Origin: Comamonadaceae bacterium G21597-S1
GTDB taxonomy: Bacteria > Pseudomonadota > Gammaproteobacteria > Burkholderiales > Burkholderiaceae_C
Assembly (NCBI GenBank): GCA_027214345.1
Contig: JAPWHR010000018.1
Location: forward strand, 42,707-106,706
Direction: 5' to 3'
Length of the DNA: 64,000 bases
Below the pieces are notes generated by a model. The model ran no database searches, was not told the DNA's origin, and saw nothing but the letters and a program-made list of their open reading frames with translations. The translations under genes and the position numbers were made by a program. Positions 36,761 to 46,181 of the stretch are shown in pieces (position 1 is the stretch's first letter; each line of letters begins with the position of its first letter).

Positions 36761-38070
36761 GCACCTGCCTTTTCCGCGGCCCGGAGCGCGCGCTTGAGGT
36801 CTTCGAGCAGGTCGGCCGGATCTTCCAGGCCGATCGACAGGCGGATCGTGCCCTGGGTGATGCCGCCCGCGGCCAATGCCTCGTCGCTCATCCGGAAGTG
36901 GGTGGTGCTGGCCGGGTGGATCACCAGCGAGCGGCAGTCGCCGACGTTGGCCAGGTGGCTGAACACCTGCAGCGCGTCGACGAAGGCCTTGCCCTGGGCG
37001 CGGCTGCCCTTGAGGTCGAAGCTGAACACCGAGCCTGCGCCACGGGGCAGCAGCTTTTGCGCCAACGCGTGGCTGGGGTGCGTTTCGAGCAGCGGATGGC
37101 CGACACGCGACACGAACGTGTGGCCGGCCAGGAATTCGACCACCCGGGCCGTGTTGTCCATGTGCCGCGCCATGCGCAGGCCCAGCGTCTCGATGCCTTG
37201 CAGCACCAGCCAGGCCGAATGCGGGCTCAGGCAGGCGCCGAAGTCGCGCAGGCCTTCGCGCCGCGCGCGCAGCAGGAAGGCGCCGACGGTGGACTCGTCG
37301 GTGAACACCATGTCGTGGAAACCGTCGTAGGGCGTGGCCAGTTCGGCGAACCTGCCCGACTGCGCGTGCGAGGCGGCCCAGTCGAAGCTGCCGCCGTCGA
37401 CGACGATGCCGGCGATCACCGTGCCGTGGCCGCTGAGGAACTTGGTCGCCGAGTGGTAGACCAGGTCGGCGCCATGTTCGAGCGGCTTGAGCAGCCAGGG
37501 TGTGGTCAGCGTCGAGTCGACCAGCAGCGGTACGCCCGCGTCGTGGGCGATGGACGACACGCTGCCGATGTCGAGCACGTCCAGGCCCGGGTTGCCGACG
37601 GTTTCGCCGAAGAACAGCTTGGTGTTCGGACGCACCGCGGCGCGCCAGCCGTCGATGTCGCCGGGCTTGACGAAGCTGGTCTCGATGCCGAAGCGGCGCA
37701 GCGTGTAATGCAGCAGGTTCTGCGAACCGCCGTACAGCGCGGTCGATGCGACGATGTGGGAGCCCGCGCCCATCAGCGTGGCGATCGACAGGTGCAGCGC
37801 GGCCTGGCCGCTGGCGGTGCTGATCGCGCCGATGCCGCCTTCGAGCGCGGACACCCGTTGCTCGAGCACGGCATTGGTCGGGTTGCTGATGCGCGAATAG
37901 ACATGGCCGGCGCGCTCGAGGTTGAACAGGGCGGCGGCGTGTTCGCTCGACTCGAACACGAACGAGGTGCTCAGGTGGATCGGCACGGCGCGCGCGCCGG
38001 TGGCGGGGTCCGGTGCCGCGCCGGCATGCAGTGCCAGCGTGTCGAAGCCGGGATCGGAATAACCGGGCAT
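36757..38070 (-). CDS. O-acetylhomoserine sulfhydrylase (PLP-dependent Cys/Met metabolism enzyme)
   Basis: A 437-residue PLP enzyme. It begins DPGFDTLALHAGAAPDPATGARAVPIHLSTSFVF, has YSRISNPTNAVLEQRVSALEGG, and the PLP lysine in HSATKFLSGHGT; the C-terminal GDCRSLVIHPASTTH is present. This combination and the length point to O-acetylhomoserine aminocarboxypropyltransferase, which makes homocysteine from O-acetylhomoserine and sulfide. It heads an operon with a hydrolase and a P450, which is unusual company for a methionine gene. Confidence 0.92.
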   Translation of the reverse strand: MPGYSDPGFDTLALHAGAAPDPATGARAVPIHLSTSFVFESSEHAAALFNLERAGHVYSRISNPTNAVLEQRVSALEGGIGAISTASGQAALHLSIATLMGAGSHIVASTALYGGSQNLLHYTLRRFGIETSFVKPGDIDGWRAAVRPNTKLFFGETVGNPGLDVLDIGSVSSIAHDAGVPLLVDSTLTTPWLLKPLEHGADLVYHSATKFLSGHGTVIAGIVVDGGSFDWAASHAQSGRFAELATPYDGFHDMVFTDESTVGAFLLRARREGLRDFGACLSPHSAWLVLQGIETLGLRMARHMDNTARVVEFLAGHTFVSRVGHPLLETHPSHALAQKLLPRGAGSVFSFDLKGSRAQGKAFVDALQVFSHLANVGDCRSLVIHPASTTHFRMSDEALAAGGITQGTIRLSIGLEDPADLLEDLKRALRAAEKAGA

Positions 38071-38244
38071 GCGAAGGTCTCCAGTGGGTTGGGCGCTGTG
38101 GGTTCGTGCACGGGGCTGGCGTTCCCGCCGTGCGACCCGGATGTGGTGCCGCACGATGGCACGGCGCTTCGGCGTCACAATCGCGACGGAGCACCAGCCC
38201 GGTGCCCTCTTATTGTGGGCTATATTCAGCGCGAGGAGTGCAGC
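38071..38244. promoter_or_regulatory. Divergent promoter region between sulfhydrylase and CBS genes
   Basis: A 174-base intergenic region serving two divergent units. A candidate -10 TATATT lies at 38221-38226, followed by a GAGGAG ribosome site at about 38233-38238 before the CBS start; no good -35 was found at the right spacing, so the assignment is weak. Confidence 0.3.
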
Positions 38245-38703
38245 ATGAAAGTCAGCGATATTCTGCGTGTCAAGGGCAACACGCTTTACACCGTCAATCC
38301 CGATGAACGCCTGGCCCAGGCGGCCGCCGTGATGGCCGAGAAGGACATCGGTTCGCTGGTCGTCATGGACCTGGGTGACCTGGTGGGCATGTTGACCTTC
38401 CGCGAGGTGATTCAGACCGTGGTGCGCAACGGCGGCCAGATCGGCACCGGATCGGTCCGCGCCGCGATGGACGATGCGCCGCTGACCTGCACCATGGGCA
38501 CCGAACTCGACGAGGTGCGGCGCATGATGCTCGACCACCATGCGCGCTACCTGCCGGTGATGGACCGCAAGATGCTGATGGGCGTGGTCAGTTTCTACGA
38601 CGTCGCCAAGGCCGTCGTCGATGCGCAGAACTTCGAGAACAAGATGCTCAAGGCCTACATCCGCGACTGGCCGGACACCGATGGCATTCCGGGGACGCCA
38701 TGA
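38245..38703 (+). CDS. Two-CBS-domain protein
   Basis: A 152-residue protein made of a CBS pair (MKVSDILRVKGNTLYTVNPDERLAQAAAVMAEKDIGSLVVMD and VRAAMDDAPLTCTMGTELDEVRRMMLDHHARYLPVMD). Such pairs bind adenine nucleotides and regulate partner proteins. A GAGGAG ribosome site precedes the ATG. The stop codon TGA at 38701-38703 overlaps an ATG at 38700 that opens the first of four repeated mini-ORFs leading to aroC. Confidence 0.9.
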   Translation: MKVSDILRVKGNTLYTVNPDERLAQAAAVMAEKDIGSLVVMDLGDLVGMLTFREVIQTVVRNGGQIGTGSVRAAMDDAPLTCTMGTELDEVRRMMLDHHARYLPVMDRKMLMGVVSFYDVAKAVVDAQNFENKMLKAYIRDWPDTDGIPGTP

Positions 38704-38939
38704 GCGCGCCGGGCCGTTCCCAAGCGCGAATCCCGCAGCGCGCAGCGCGGAGGTTCGAGTGAGCGCGCCGGGCCGTTCCCAAGCGCGAATCCCGCAGCGC
38801 GCAGCGCGGAGGTTCGAGTGAGCGCGCCGGGCCGTTCCCAAGCGCGAATCCCGCAGCGCGCAGCGCGGAGGTTCGAGTGAGCGCGCCGGGCCGTTCCCAA
38901 GCGCGAATCCCGCAGCGCGCAGCGCGGAGGCCGGGCTGA
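38700..38939 (+). other. Chain of four overlapping mini-ORFs carried by the 59-bp repeats
   Basis: Each unit contains a 63-base ORF of 20 residues ([19 protein letters not shown] after the start Met) whose end TGA overlaps the next GTG start as GTGA; 63 minus 4 gives the 59-bp period. Starts are ATG at 38700 (overlapping the CBS stop as ATGA) and GTG at 38759, 38818 and 38877. The last ORF ends TGATG, sharing a base with the aroC ATG at 38939. Each start has GGAGG in the preceding unit, and the last GGAGG (38926-38930) is a good aroC ribosome site. Translation is not proven. Confidence 0.5.
38701..38930 (+). repeat. Four tandem copies of a 59-bp repeat
   Basis: Copies begin at 38701, 38760, 38819 and 38878. 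The first three are identical; the fourth matches for 53 bases and then diverges (CCGGGC in place of TTCGAG) just before the aroC start. The unit begins TGAGCGCGCCGGGCCG and ends GCGGAGGTTCGAG. The array fills the whole gap between the CBS gene and aroC. Perfect copies indicate recent expansion. Confidence 0.95.
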
Positions 38940-40054
38940 TGTCGGGCAATACCTTCGGCATGCTGTTTGCGGTCACCAACTTCGGCGAGTCGCATGGCCC
39001 GGCCATTGGCTGCGTCATCGACGGCTGCCCGCCCGGCCTGGCGCTGAGCGAGGCCGACATCCAGGGTGACCTGGACCGTCGCCGGCCCGGCACCTCGAAA
39101 TTTGTCACCCAGCGCAACGAACCGGACGCGGTGGAGATCCTCAGCGGCGTCTACGAGGGCCGGACCACCGGCACGCCGATCGCCTTGCTGATCCGCAACA
39201 CCGACCAGCGCAGCAAGGACTACGGCAACATCCTGCAGACCTTCCGGCCCGGCCATGCCGACTATGCCTATTTCCAGAAATACGGCATCCGCGATCCGCG
39301 CGGCGGCGGGCGCTCGTCGGCCCGGTTGACGGCCCCGATGGTCGCCGCCGGCGCGGTGGCCAAGAAATGGCTGCGCGAGACATACGGCACCGAGTTCCGC
39401 GGCTGCATGACGCAGATCGGCGAGTTGCCGATCGGCTTCGAGAGCTGGGACCACGTGCCGGCCAACCCGTTCTTCGCACCGGTGGCCGACGTGTCGGCGC
39501 TGGAGTCCTACATGGAAGCGCTGCGCAAGTCGGGCGATTCCTGCGGGGCCCGCATCCGGGTCAGTGCCAGCGGCGTTCCGGTCGGGCTGGGCGAGCCGCT
39601 GTTCGACAAGATGGATGCCGACATCGCCTACGCGATGATGGGCATCAACGCGGTCAAGGGCGTCGAGATCGGCGCCGGATTTGCCAGCGTGTCCCAGCGC
39701 GGCACCACCCATGGCGATTCCTTGTCGCCGGACGGATTCCGGACCAACAACGCAGGCGGCACGCTCGGTGGCATCACCAGCGGCCAGGACCTGGAGGTGT
39801 CGATTGCGATCAAGCCCACCAGTTCCATTCTGTCGCCGCGCGAGTCGATCGATACCGCCGGCAACAGCACCACGGTCAGCACCAAGGGTCGCCACGACCC
39901 CTGTGTCGGTATCCGGGCCACGCCGATCGCAGAGGCCATGCTGGCGCTGGTCGTGATGGACCACGTGTTGCGCCACCGCGCCCAGTGCGGCGACGTCAAA
40001 GTCGACCTGGCACCGATCGGCGCGCAGGCCAAAGACGCCGGGTCAGCGCCCTGA
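38939..40054 (+). CDS. aroC: Chorismate synthase
   Basis: A 371-residue enzyme of the last shikimate step, converting 5-enolpyruvylshikimate-3-phosphate to chorismate with reduced FMN. Family signatures: [62 protein letters not shown] and [23 protein letters not shown] ribosome site, supplied by the last 59-bp repeat, lies 8 bases before the ATG. Its 3' end overlaps the convergent EamA gene by 12 bases. Confidence 0.97.
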   Translation: MSGNTFGMLFAVTNFGESHGPAIGCVIDGCPPGLALSEADIQGDLDRRRPGTSKFVTQRNEPDAVEILSGVYEGRTTGTPIALLIRNTDQRSKDYGNILQTFRPGHADYAYFQKYGIRDPRGGGRSSARLTAPMVAAGAVAKKWLRETYGTEFRGCMTQIGELPIGFESWDHVPANPFFAPVADVSALESYMEALRKSGDSCGARIRVSASGVPVGLGEPLFDKMDADIAYAMMGINAVKGVEIGAGFASVSQRGTTHGDSLSPDGFRTNNAGGTLGGITSGQDLEVSIAIKPTSSILSPRESIDTAGNSTTVSTKGRHDPCVGIRATPIAEAMLALVVMDHVLRHRAQCGDVKVDLAPIGAQAKDAGSAP

Positions 40055-41026
40055 TGACGGCGGTGGCGGGCGGGGGCTTGTCGGCGTGTCCGCGGCCGCA
40101 CCCACAGGCGGGACCGGTGCAGGGCGGCGCCAGGGGTTGAATCCCGTCACCAGCACGGTGGCCGCCAGCACCAGCAAGCCACCGGCATAGGTGGTGCCGG
40201 TGAACTTCTCGTCCAGCACCAGGTGGCCCCAGATGATGCCGGAGATGGTTGCCATGAAGGTCGAACTCAGCGCGGCGATCGGGCTGACCTTCTGCACGAT
40301 GCGCATGTAGGCCCAATACGCCAGGCCGGAGGTGCACACGCCCATGATGGCGACCGAGGCCAGCGCGGCCGGTGTGAACCGGGCGTCCGGCAGGGTCCAC
40401 GCGGCGCTGGGCAGCAGCAAGCCGAAGGCGATCACATGCATCGCCGCCGTGATCGCCAGTGGCTCCATGTATTTGGTGGCGCGCTTGAGCAGGGGCGCCG
40501 ACGCGCCCGACAAGGCCGATCCGGCGATGGCGACCATGGCGGCGACGACCAGTTCCGGCGTCGGGCGCATCGGCCCGAGCTGCACCACCAGTGCCACGCC
40601 GGAAAACCCGGCGATGCAGCCGAACACCTTGGAGCGGGTCAACACGTCTTCGCGCAGCCAGGCCGAGACGAAGGTGCCGAACATCACGGAGGTCACGCTG
40701 AGCACCGCGCTGTAGCCGGCCGGCAGGTACAGCGACGACCACGCATACAGGAAATGCGGCCCGGCGATGCCGAGTGCCGCGAGCACCGCCAGGGCGCGCC
40801 AGTGTTGCCACGGCCAGCGGTGGCGGGTGAAGGTCATGATCAGCGCCAGCGTCGCCGCACCCAGGCCGATCCGGCCGGCCGCGGTCAGGCTGGGGCCGAT
40901 CTCCGGCGTTGCCACCCGGGTGAACAGAAACGTCGCCCCCCACAGGATCGACAAGCCCGCCAGCTGGGCGAAATACTTGTTCTGCATGTGGCGCACATTG
41001 TGCGGCATGGCGGGTCCGCGGCGCAT
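40043..41026 (-). CDS. EamA-family (DMT superfamily) transporter
   Basis: A 10-segment membrane transporter of up to 327 residues with two EamA repeats ([24 protein letters not shown]; later [34 protein letters not shown]). The exported or imported compound is unknown. A start at 40987 ([11 protein letters not shown]) fits the family better than 41026 and would give 314 residues. It is closely similar to the next gene, suggesting a tandem duplication. Its end overlaps aroC. Confidence 0.88.
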   Translation of the reverse strand: MRRGPAMPHNVRHMQNKYFAQLAGLSILWGATFLFTRVATPEIGPSLTAAGRIGLGAATLALIMTFTRHRWPWQHWRALAVLAALGIAGPHFLYAWSSLYLPAGYSAVLSVTSVMFGTFVSAWLREDVLTRSKVFGCIAGFSGVALVVQLGPMRPTPELVVAAMVAIAGSALSGASAPLLKRATKYMEPLAITAAMHVIAFGLLLPSAAWTLPDARFTPAALASVAIMGVCTSGLAYWAYMRIVQKVSPIAALSSTFMATISGIIWGHLVLDEKFTGTTYAGGLLVLAATVLVTGFNPWRRPAPVPPVGAAADTPTSPRPPPPSSGR

Positions 41027-41048
41027 GTGCCGTGGCCGCGATGCCGTT

Positions 41049-41945
41049 TCATGGATCGCGGTTGCGCGCCGGCATGGCGGGTATCCATCTGCGCGGGTCG
41101 AATCCCATCACCAGCAGGCATGACAGCACCAGCAGTGCGCCACCCAGGTAGATGCCGGTGTCGAGCGCCTCGTCGAGGAACAACACGGCCCACAACACAC
41201 CGAAGCCGGTGATCATGAAGGTCGAGCTCAGCGCCACCAGGGGCGACACGTGGCGCATGATGCGCGCGTAGAGCCACCAGGCCATGCCGGAGGTGAAGGT
41301 TCCCATGACGAAGACGGCGGCCAGTGCGCCGACGCTGAAACGCGCACGGGGCCAATCGACGATGGCGCCCGGCAGCAGCAACACGAAGGCGATCAGATGT
41401 ATGCCGGCCGTGATGGCCAGCGGATCCATGCGCGTGACCGCGCGCTTGAGCATGGGCGCCGACATGCCAGACACCGCGGCGCCGACGATGGCGATCATGA
41501 CGGCCATCACCAGGCGCGGCGACGGATCCAGCGGGCCGAGTTGCACCAGGAACGCCGCACCGACGATGCCCAGCACGCAACCGGCGATTTTCGGCCCGGT
41601 CAGCAATTCTTCCTTCATCCAGGCCGATGCAAGGGCTCCGAACAGCACCGAGGTCACGTACAGCAGGGCGGAATAACCCGCCGGCATATACAGCGCGGAC
41701 CAGGCGAACATGGCGTGTGGCGCGGCGACCCCGAGCAGAGCGAGCAAGCCGAGTTCGCGCCAGTGTTCGATCGGCCAGCGCAGGCGCAGCCGGTGCATGA
41801 TGCAGGCCAGCGCGATGGCCGCCATGCCCATGCGCAGCGCCGCCAGCAGGTTGGGGCCCAGGATCGGCGCGGCGAACCGTGTCAGCATGAACGACGTCCC
41901 CCACAACGCGGACAAGGCGACCAGCTGCAGGTTGTGGTGGATCAT
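41049..41945 (-). CDS. EamA-family (DMT superfamily) transporter, paralogue of the neighbour
   Basis: A 298-residue membrane transporter with the same plan as the gene at 40043-41026 (LVALSALWGTSFMLTRFAAPILGP; MPAGYSALLYVTSVLFGALASAWMKEELLTGPKIAGC; APMLKRAVTRMDPLAITAGIHLIAFVLLLPGAI). Matching segments occur in the same order throughout, supporting descent by tandem duplication followed by divergence. It is upstream of its paralogue on the same strand and divergent from aroE. Confidence 0.9.
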   Translation of the reverse strand: MIHHNLQLVALSALWGTSFMLTRFAAPILGPNLLAALRMGMAAIALACIMHRLRLRWPIEHWRELGLLALLGVAAPHAMFAWSALYMPAGYSALLYVTSVLFGALASAWMKEELLTGPKIAGCVLGIVGAAFLVQLGPLDPSPRLVMAVMIAIVGAAVSGMSAPMLKRAVTRMDPLAITAGIHLIAFVLLLPGAIVDWPRARFSVGALAAVFVMGTFTSGMAWWLYARIMRHVSPLVALSSTFMITGFGVLWAVLFLDEALDTGIYLGGALLVLSCLLVMGFDPRRWIPAMPARNRDP

Positions 41946-42058
41946 GGTTGCGCCGGATTGTCGTGCACGGCGCGCGAACGGCGCGCGGGGCGACGGGGAT
42001 CCGCATCGCCAAGCAGTGACAATGGCGGCCTCCCGTTCAACTGCCCGCGATCACCTCC

Positions 42059-42898
42059 ATGGAACACCGCAACTTCGCGCTGGCCGGCCTGATGGGCTGG
42101 CCCGTCGCCCATTCCCGCTCGCCCGACATTCACAACCACTGGATGGCCGAACACGGGCTGCGTGGCGCCTATGTGCTGCTGCCAGTGGTCCCCGACGGCC
42201 TGGACCAGGCCTTGCGGGCGCTGCCGGTGCTCGGTTTTGCCGGCTGCAACCTGACCATTCCGCACAAGGTGGCCGCGATGGCGCTGGTCGACCGTGTCGA
42301 TCCGGTGGCCCGCCGCATCGGCGCCATCAACACCGTGGTGGTGCAGCCGGACGGCTCGCTGGCGGGTTTCAACAACGACGGTTTCGGCTACATCGAGAGC
42401 CTGCGTGACGAAGTACCCGGCTGGCGCGCCGACGCCGGTCCCGTCGTGGTCATGGGCGCCGGCGGCGCGGCCCGCGCGGTGCTGGTCGGCCTGGCCGAGC
42501 AGGGCGCACGCGAGATACGGCTGTGCAACCGGTCCGCGGACAAGGCCCGGGCATTGGCCGCCGAACTCGGCGCCCCGGTCCGGGCCGTGCCGTGGGAGCA
42601 ACGCCATGCCGCGCTGGCCGATGCCGCCTTGCTGGTCAACACCACCAGCCAGGGCATGCACGGGCAGGCGCCGCTGGACCTGTCGCTGGACGCGCTGCCG
42701 CCCCGGGCGCTGGTGTCCGATCTGGTCTACGTGCCGCTGGTCACGCCGCTGCTGGCGGCGGCACGCGCGCGCGGTAATCCGGTGGTCGGCGGACTGGGCA
42801 TGCTGCTGCACCAGGCCCGCCCCGCGTTTGCCGCCTGGTTCGGCACCATGCCCCGCGTCACGCCGGCGCTGCGGGCGCTGATCGAGCGCAGCCTGTAG
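42059..42898 (+). CDS. aroE: Shikimate dehydrogenase
   Basis: A 279-residue NADP-dependent enzyme reducing 3-dehydroshikimate to shikimate. Substrate-binding Ser pair in VAHSRSPDIHN, catalytic Lys in NLTIPHK, Asp in FNNDGFG, Rossmann motif VVVMGAGGAARAVL and CNRSADKA for the cofactor phosphate. It retains all canonical residues and is the likely biosynthetic enzyme, in contrast to the second AroE-like gene at 46863. It begins after a gap of about 110 bases from the divergent EamA gene. Confidence 0.95.
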   Translation: MEHRNFALAGLMGWPVAHSRSPDIHNHWMAEHGLRGAYVLLPVVPDGLDQALRALPVLGFAGCNLTIPHKVAAMALVDRVDPVARRIGAINTVVVQPDGSLAGFNNDGFGYIESLRDEVPGWRADAGPVVVMGAGGAARAVLVGLAEQGAREIRLCNRSADKARALAAELGAPVRAVPWEQRHAALADAALLVNTTSQGMHGQAPLDLSLDALPPRALVSDLVYVPLVTPLLAAARARGNPVVGGLGMLLHQARPAFAAWFGTMPRVTPALRALIERSL

Positions 42899-43220
42899 CG
42901 CGCCGTCCGGCCGTCGGCCGGCCGGGTGCCTTCAGCGTGGCGGCGAACGTTGATGCGGGACATGCCGTATTGACGGGTGCGGCGAAATCCGTGCACACTT
43001 GGTCATATCATCTGATCATGGTGGGGCTGTGTTGCAGCAACCCAACCCGATTCCATGACAACCACGACAACGGAGACAAGGCCCACCTGAAATCGATTCT
43101 TTGCCGACGCCTGCGGCGGTGCCGCGCCCGCGTCCCTTCCCCCGCATTCCGAATCCCCAGACCGATCGGCCGGCCTTGCCCGGCGCGGCGGTTCATCCAT
43201 CCAATACAAGGAGCACAGAC
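42899..43220. promoter_or_regulatory. Intergenic region upstream of the TAXI TRAP genes
   Basis: A 322-base stretch without a gene. Near the aroE stop, CCGGCC-GTC-GGCCGG (42907-42921) can form a 6-bp hairpin, a possible weak terminator. A short AT-rich window with TCATATCATCTGATCA at 43003-43018 contains an ATCA-TC-TGAT dyad that could be an operator. TTGACG at about 42970 could be a -35, but no convincing -10 follows. AAGGAG precedes the TAXI start. Confidence 0.35.
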
Positions 43221-44159
43221 ATGACATTTCCCATCCATCGCACCTGCATCGCCATCGCTGCGCTGGTGTGTGGCGCCGGCGTAGCACAGGCCCAGCAGAT
43301 CAAGCTGATGACGGGCCCGCAAGGCGGCTCGTGGTACCCGCTCGGTGGTGCGATCGCGAACATCGCCGACAAGGCCGGGATGAAGGTGCAGGTGTTGCCG
43401 GGGGCCGGGATCGCGAACGTCAAGGGCGTGGATGGCGGCAAGGCCGACATGGGCTTCGGCAACTCGATCTCCACCGTGGATGGTGTCGCCGGCAAAGCGC
43501 CGTTCGACGCGCAGACCAAGAATGTCTGCAACGTCGCCAGCCTGTATCCGCAGTATTACCAGGTGGTGGCCAATGCCGACGCCAACATCAATTCGCTGGG
43601 CGACCTCAAGGGCAAGTCGCTGGCCGTGCAGCCCAAGGGCAATACTGCCGAGTTCATCAGCATGCAGTCGCTCGAGGTCTATGGCCTCAAGTACGGCGAC
43701 ATGGGCCGTGTCAGCTATGTCTCCTACACCGACGCCGTCTCGCTGATGAAGGACAACAACGCCCAGGTGTTCACGCTGGGCACGACCGTGCCGGCCTCGG
43801 CCATCATGGACCTGGCTTCGGCGCGCGACATCAAGCTGATCGGCATTCCGGACGACAAGTTCCAGGCCATGCGCAAGCTCAACCCGGGTTACACCAAGCT
43901 GGTGATCCCGGCCGGCAGTTATCCGAAGCAGACGCAGGACGTGCAGACCATCGGCTATGCCACCCACCTCATTGCCCGTTGCGATCTCGACGAGACCGTG
44001 GTGTACAAGATGCTCAAGGGCCTGGTCGACAACAAGGCCGACCTGGCGGCGATCGCCAAGGCGATGTCCGGCGTCACGCCCAAGATGATGGCCGAGGACA
44101 TCGGCGTGCCCTTGCACAAGGGTGCGATGAAGTACTACAAGGAAGTCGGCGCGCTCTGA
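43221..44159 (+). CDS. TAXI-family TRAP transporter solute-binding protein
   Basis: A 312-residue periplasmic protein with a signal peptide (to AQAQ, about residue 24) and a TAXI domain: KLMTGPQGGSWYPLGGAIANIADKAG, PGAGIANVKGVDGGKADMGFGNS and VSYTDAVSLMKDNNAQVF. TAXI proteins deliver organic acids such as glutamate or 2-oxoglutarate to TRAP permeases. An AAGGAG ribosome site is present. Its permease partner follows. Confidence 0.92.
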   Translation: MTFPIHRTCIAIAALVCGAGVAQAQQIKLMTGPQGGSWYPLGGAIANIADKAGMKVQVLPGAGIANVKGVDGGKADMGFGNSISTVDGVAGKAPFDAQTKNVCNVASLYPQYYQVVANADANINSLGDLKGKSLAVQPKGNTAEFISMQSLEVYGLKYGDMGRVSYVSYTDAVSLMKDNNAQVFTLGTTVPASAIMDLASARDIKLIGIPDDKFQAMRKLNPGYTKLVIPAGSYPKQTQDVQTIGYATHLIARCDLDETVVYKMLKGLVDNKADLAAIAKAMSGVTPKMMAEDIGVPLHKGAMKYYKEVGAL

Positions 44160-44257
44160 TGTCGCTTGCCGGCGCGTGAGGCTTCGCGCGCCGGTCCTTC
44201 GTGGCGGCGCCATCGCCGCGGATATTCCATGGCGCCCGAGCGCGCCGGAGCTCACCC

Positions 44258-46123
44258 ATGTTGTCACTGCCTGCGGTCGTCTCGCGCCGGATCATCACCA
44301 CCGTGGCGGTGGCGATGTCGGTGTTCCACCTGTACGTGGCCTTCGTCGGCCCGCCCGACGCCTACGTGATGCGGGGCGCGCACCTGGCCTTTGCGCTGGT
44401 GCTGGGTTTCCTGATCATGCCCGGGCGCAACGGCACGGCCGAGCGCGTGGGCTGGTTCGACGTGGTGCTGGTGATCGCCGCCGCGGCCGCGGCGCTGTAC
44501 CCGAGCATGAACCTGGCCTATATCCAGGGCCGGATGTATTACGTCGACGATCCCATCGTGGCGGACTACGTGTTCGGCGGGGCCGTCATCCTGCTGGTGC
44601 TCGAAGCCACGCGGCGCGCCACCGGCTGGGCGCTGCCGATCACCGCCATCATCTTCCTCGCCTACGGACTGACCGCCGGCAACCAGTCGGTCGGAGTCAT
44701 GCTTGACCAGCTCTACCTGACGACCGAAGGCATCTTCGGCATTCCGCTGTACGTGTCGGCCACGTATGTGATGCTGTTCATCCTGTTCGGCGCCTTCGTC
44801 GAACGCAGCGGTGCCGGCCAGCTCTTCATGGATTTCGCACTCGCGCTGGCCGGGCACACCTCGGGCGGGCCGGCCAAGGTGGCGGTGATCACCAGCAGCC
44901 TGTTCGGCACGGTCTCGGGCAGCGCCGTGGCCAATGTGATGACCACCGGCACCTTCACGATTCCGTTGATGATGCGCACCGGCTACCGGCCCGCCTTCTC
45001 GGGCGCGGTGGAGGCGGTGGCCTCGACGGGTGGCCAGCTGATGCCGCCCATCATGGGCGCGGCGGCCTTCGTGATGGCGGAGTTCCTGGGCGTGTCCTAC
45101 CTCACCGTGGCCGCGTTCGCGTTGCTGCCGGCGGTGCTGTATTACGTCGCGGTATTCATGGCCGTGCATTTCGAGGCCAAGCGCATCGGCCTGGTAGGCC
45201 TGCCCAAGGCCGACCTGCCGCGGCTGCGCGAGGTCATCGTCGAGCGCGGCCACCTGTTCCTGCCGCTGGTGGTCATCGTCGTCGTGCTGCTGGCCGGCTA
45301 CAGCGCGGCGTTCTCGGCCCTGTGCGGCATCGGCTCGGTGATACCGACCACCTGGCTGCGTGCGAGCACGCGCAAGACCTTCACGCTGCGCGCCATCGTC
45401 GAGGCGCTGGAGTCCGGTGCGCGCAACACGCTGGTGGTCGCGCTGGCCTGCGCCACCGCCGGCATCGTCATCGGCACCATCACGCTGACCGGCCTGGGCC
45501 TGTCGTTCACCGGCGTGGTGCTGGCGCTGTCGCAGAACTCCTTGCTGCTGGCGCTGGTCCTGACCATGCTGGCGGGCATTCTACTGGGCATGGGCCTGCC
45601 CACGACGCCGGCCTACATCGTGCAGGTGGCCCTGCTGGTGCCGGCACTGGTCAAGCTGGGGGTGCAGGTCGAGGCCGCCCACTTGTTCGTGCTGTATTTC
45701 GCCGTGTTGTCGGCAATCACACCCCCGGTGGCGATGGCGGTCTACGCGGCCAACGGCATCTCGCGCGGCACCTTGATGCAGACCAGCTGGGCGGCGGTCA
45801 AGATGGGGCTGACCGGCTACATCATTCCCTTCATGTTCGTGTTTGCGCCGTCGCTGCTGCTGATCGGCGACCTGTCCGTGGTGCTGCTGGCCACGGTCAC
45901 CGCCACGGCCGGCGTGGTCTGCCTGGCCGCGGGCTTGCACAGCTATTTCTTCTTCGGCCCCGCACGCTGGTGGGAGCGTATATTGCTGATCGCCGCGGCG
46001 CTGGTGCTGATCAAGCCCGGCCTGCAGACCGACCTGATCGGGATGGCGCTGATCGGCATCACCATCGCCAGCCAGTTGTGGGCCCGCCGATCTGCCGGCG
46101 CCGGCGTCAAGACATCCGCATGA
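44258..46123 (+). CDS. TRAP transporter fused small/large permease (DctQM type)
   Basis: A 621-residue membrane protein in which the small and large TRAP permease subunits are fused, as is normal for TAXI systems. It has VGPPDAYVMRGAHLAFALVLGFL at the N-terminus, FGTVSGSAVANVMTTGTFTIPLM, ASTGGQLMPPIMGAAAFVMAEFLG and GILLGMGLPTTPAYIVQV. The start at 44258 has GGAG ten bases upstream. It completes the TAXI system with the preceding gene. Confidence 0.92.
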   Translation: MLSLPAVVSRRIITTVAVAMSVFHLYVAFVGPPDAYVMRGAHLAFALVLGFLIMPGRNGTAERVGWFDVVLVIAAAAAALYPSMNLAYIQGRMYYVDDPIVADYVFGGAVILLVLEATRRATGWALPITAIIFLAYGLTAGNQSVGVMLDQLYLTTEGIFGIPLYVSATYVMLFILFGAFVERSGAGQLFMDFALALAGHTSGGPAKVAVITSSLFGTVSGSAVANVMTTGTFTIPLMMRTGYRPAFSGAVEAVASTGGQLMPPIMGAAAFVMAEFLGVSYLTVAAFALLPAVLYYVAVFMAVHFEAKRIGLVGLPKADLPRLREVIVERGHLFLPLVVIVVVLLAGYSAAFSALCGIGSVIPTTWLRASTRKTFTLRAIVEALESGARNTLVVALACATAGIVIGTITLTGLGLSFTGVVLALSQNSLLLALVLTMLAGILLGMGLPTTPAYIVQVALLVPALVKLGVQVEAAHLFVLYFAVLSAITPPVAMAVYAANGISRGTLMQTSWAAVKMGLTGYIIPFMFVFAPSLLLIGDLSVVLLATVTATAGVVCLAAGLHSYFFFGPARWWERILLIAAALVLIKPGLQTDLIGMALIGITIASQLWARRSAGAGVKTSA

Positions 46124-46181
46124 GCGAGGCCGGGCCGCTCACGACCAGCCCGCATAGCAGCCCGAGGGGCAAAGGAAACCC

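Noticed and set aside
38745..38765. GGTTCGAGT in the repeat as a tRNA T-arm
   Set aside because: No acceptor stem, D-arm or anticodon arm can be formed around it, and it recurs only as part of the 59-bp unit.
38701..38930. The repeat array as a CRISPR array
   Set aside because: There are no unique spacers: the 59-bp copies are contiguous and nearly identical, and no cas gene is near.
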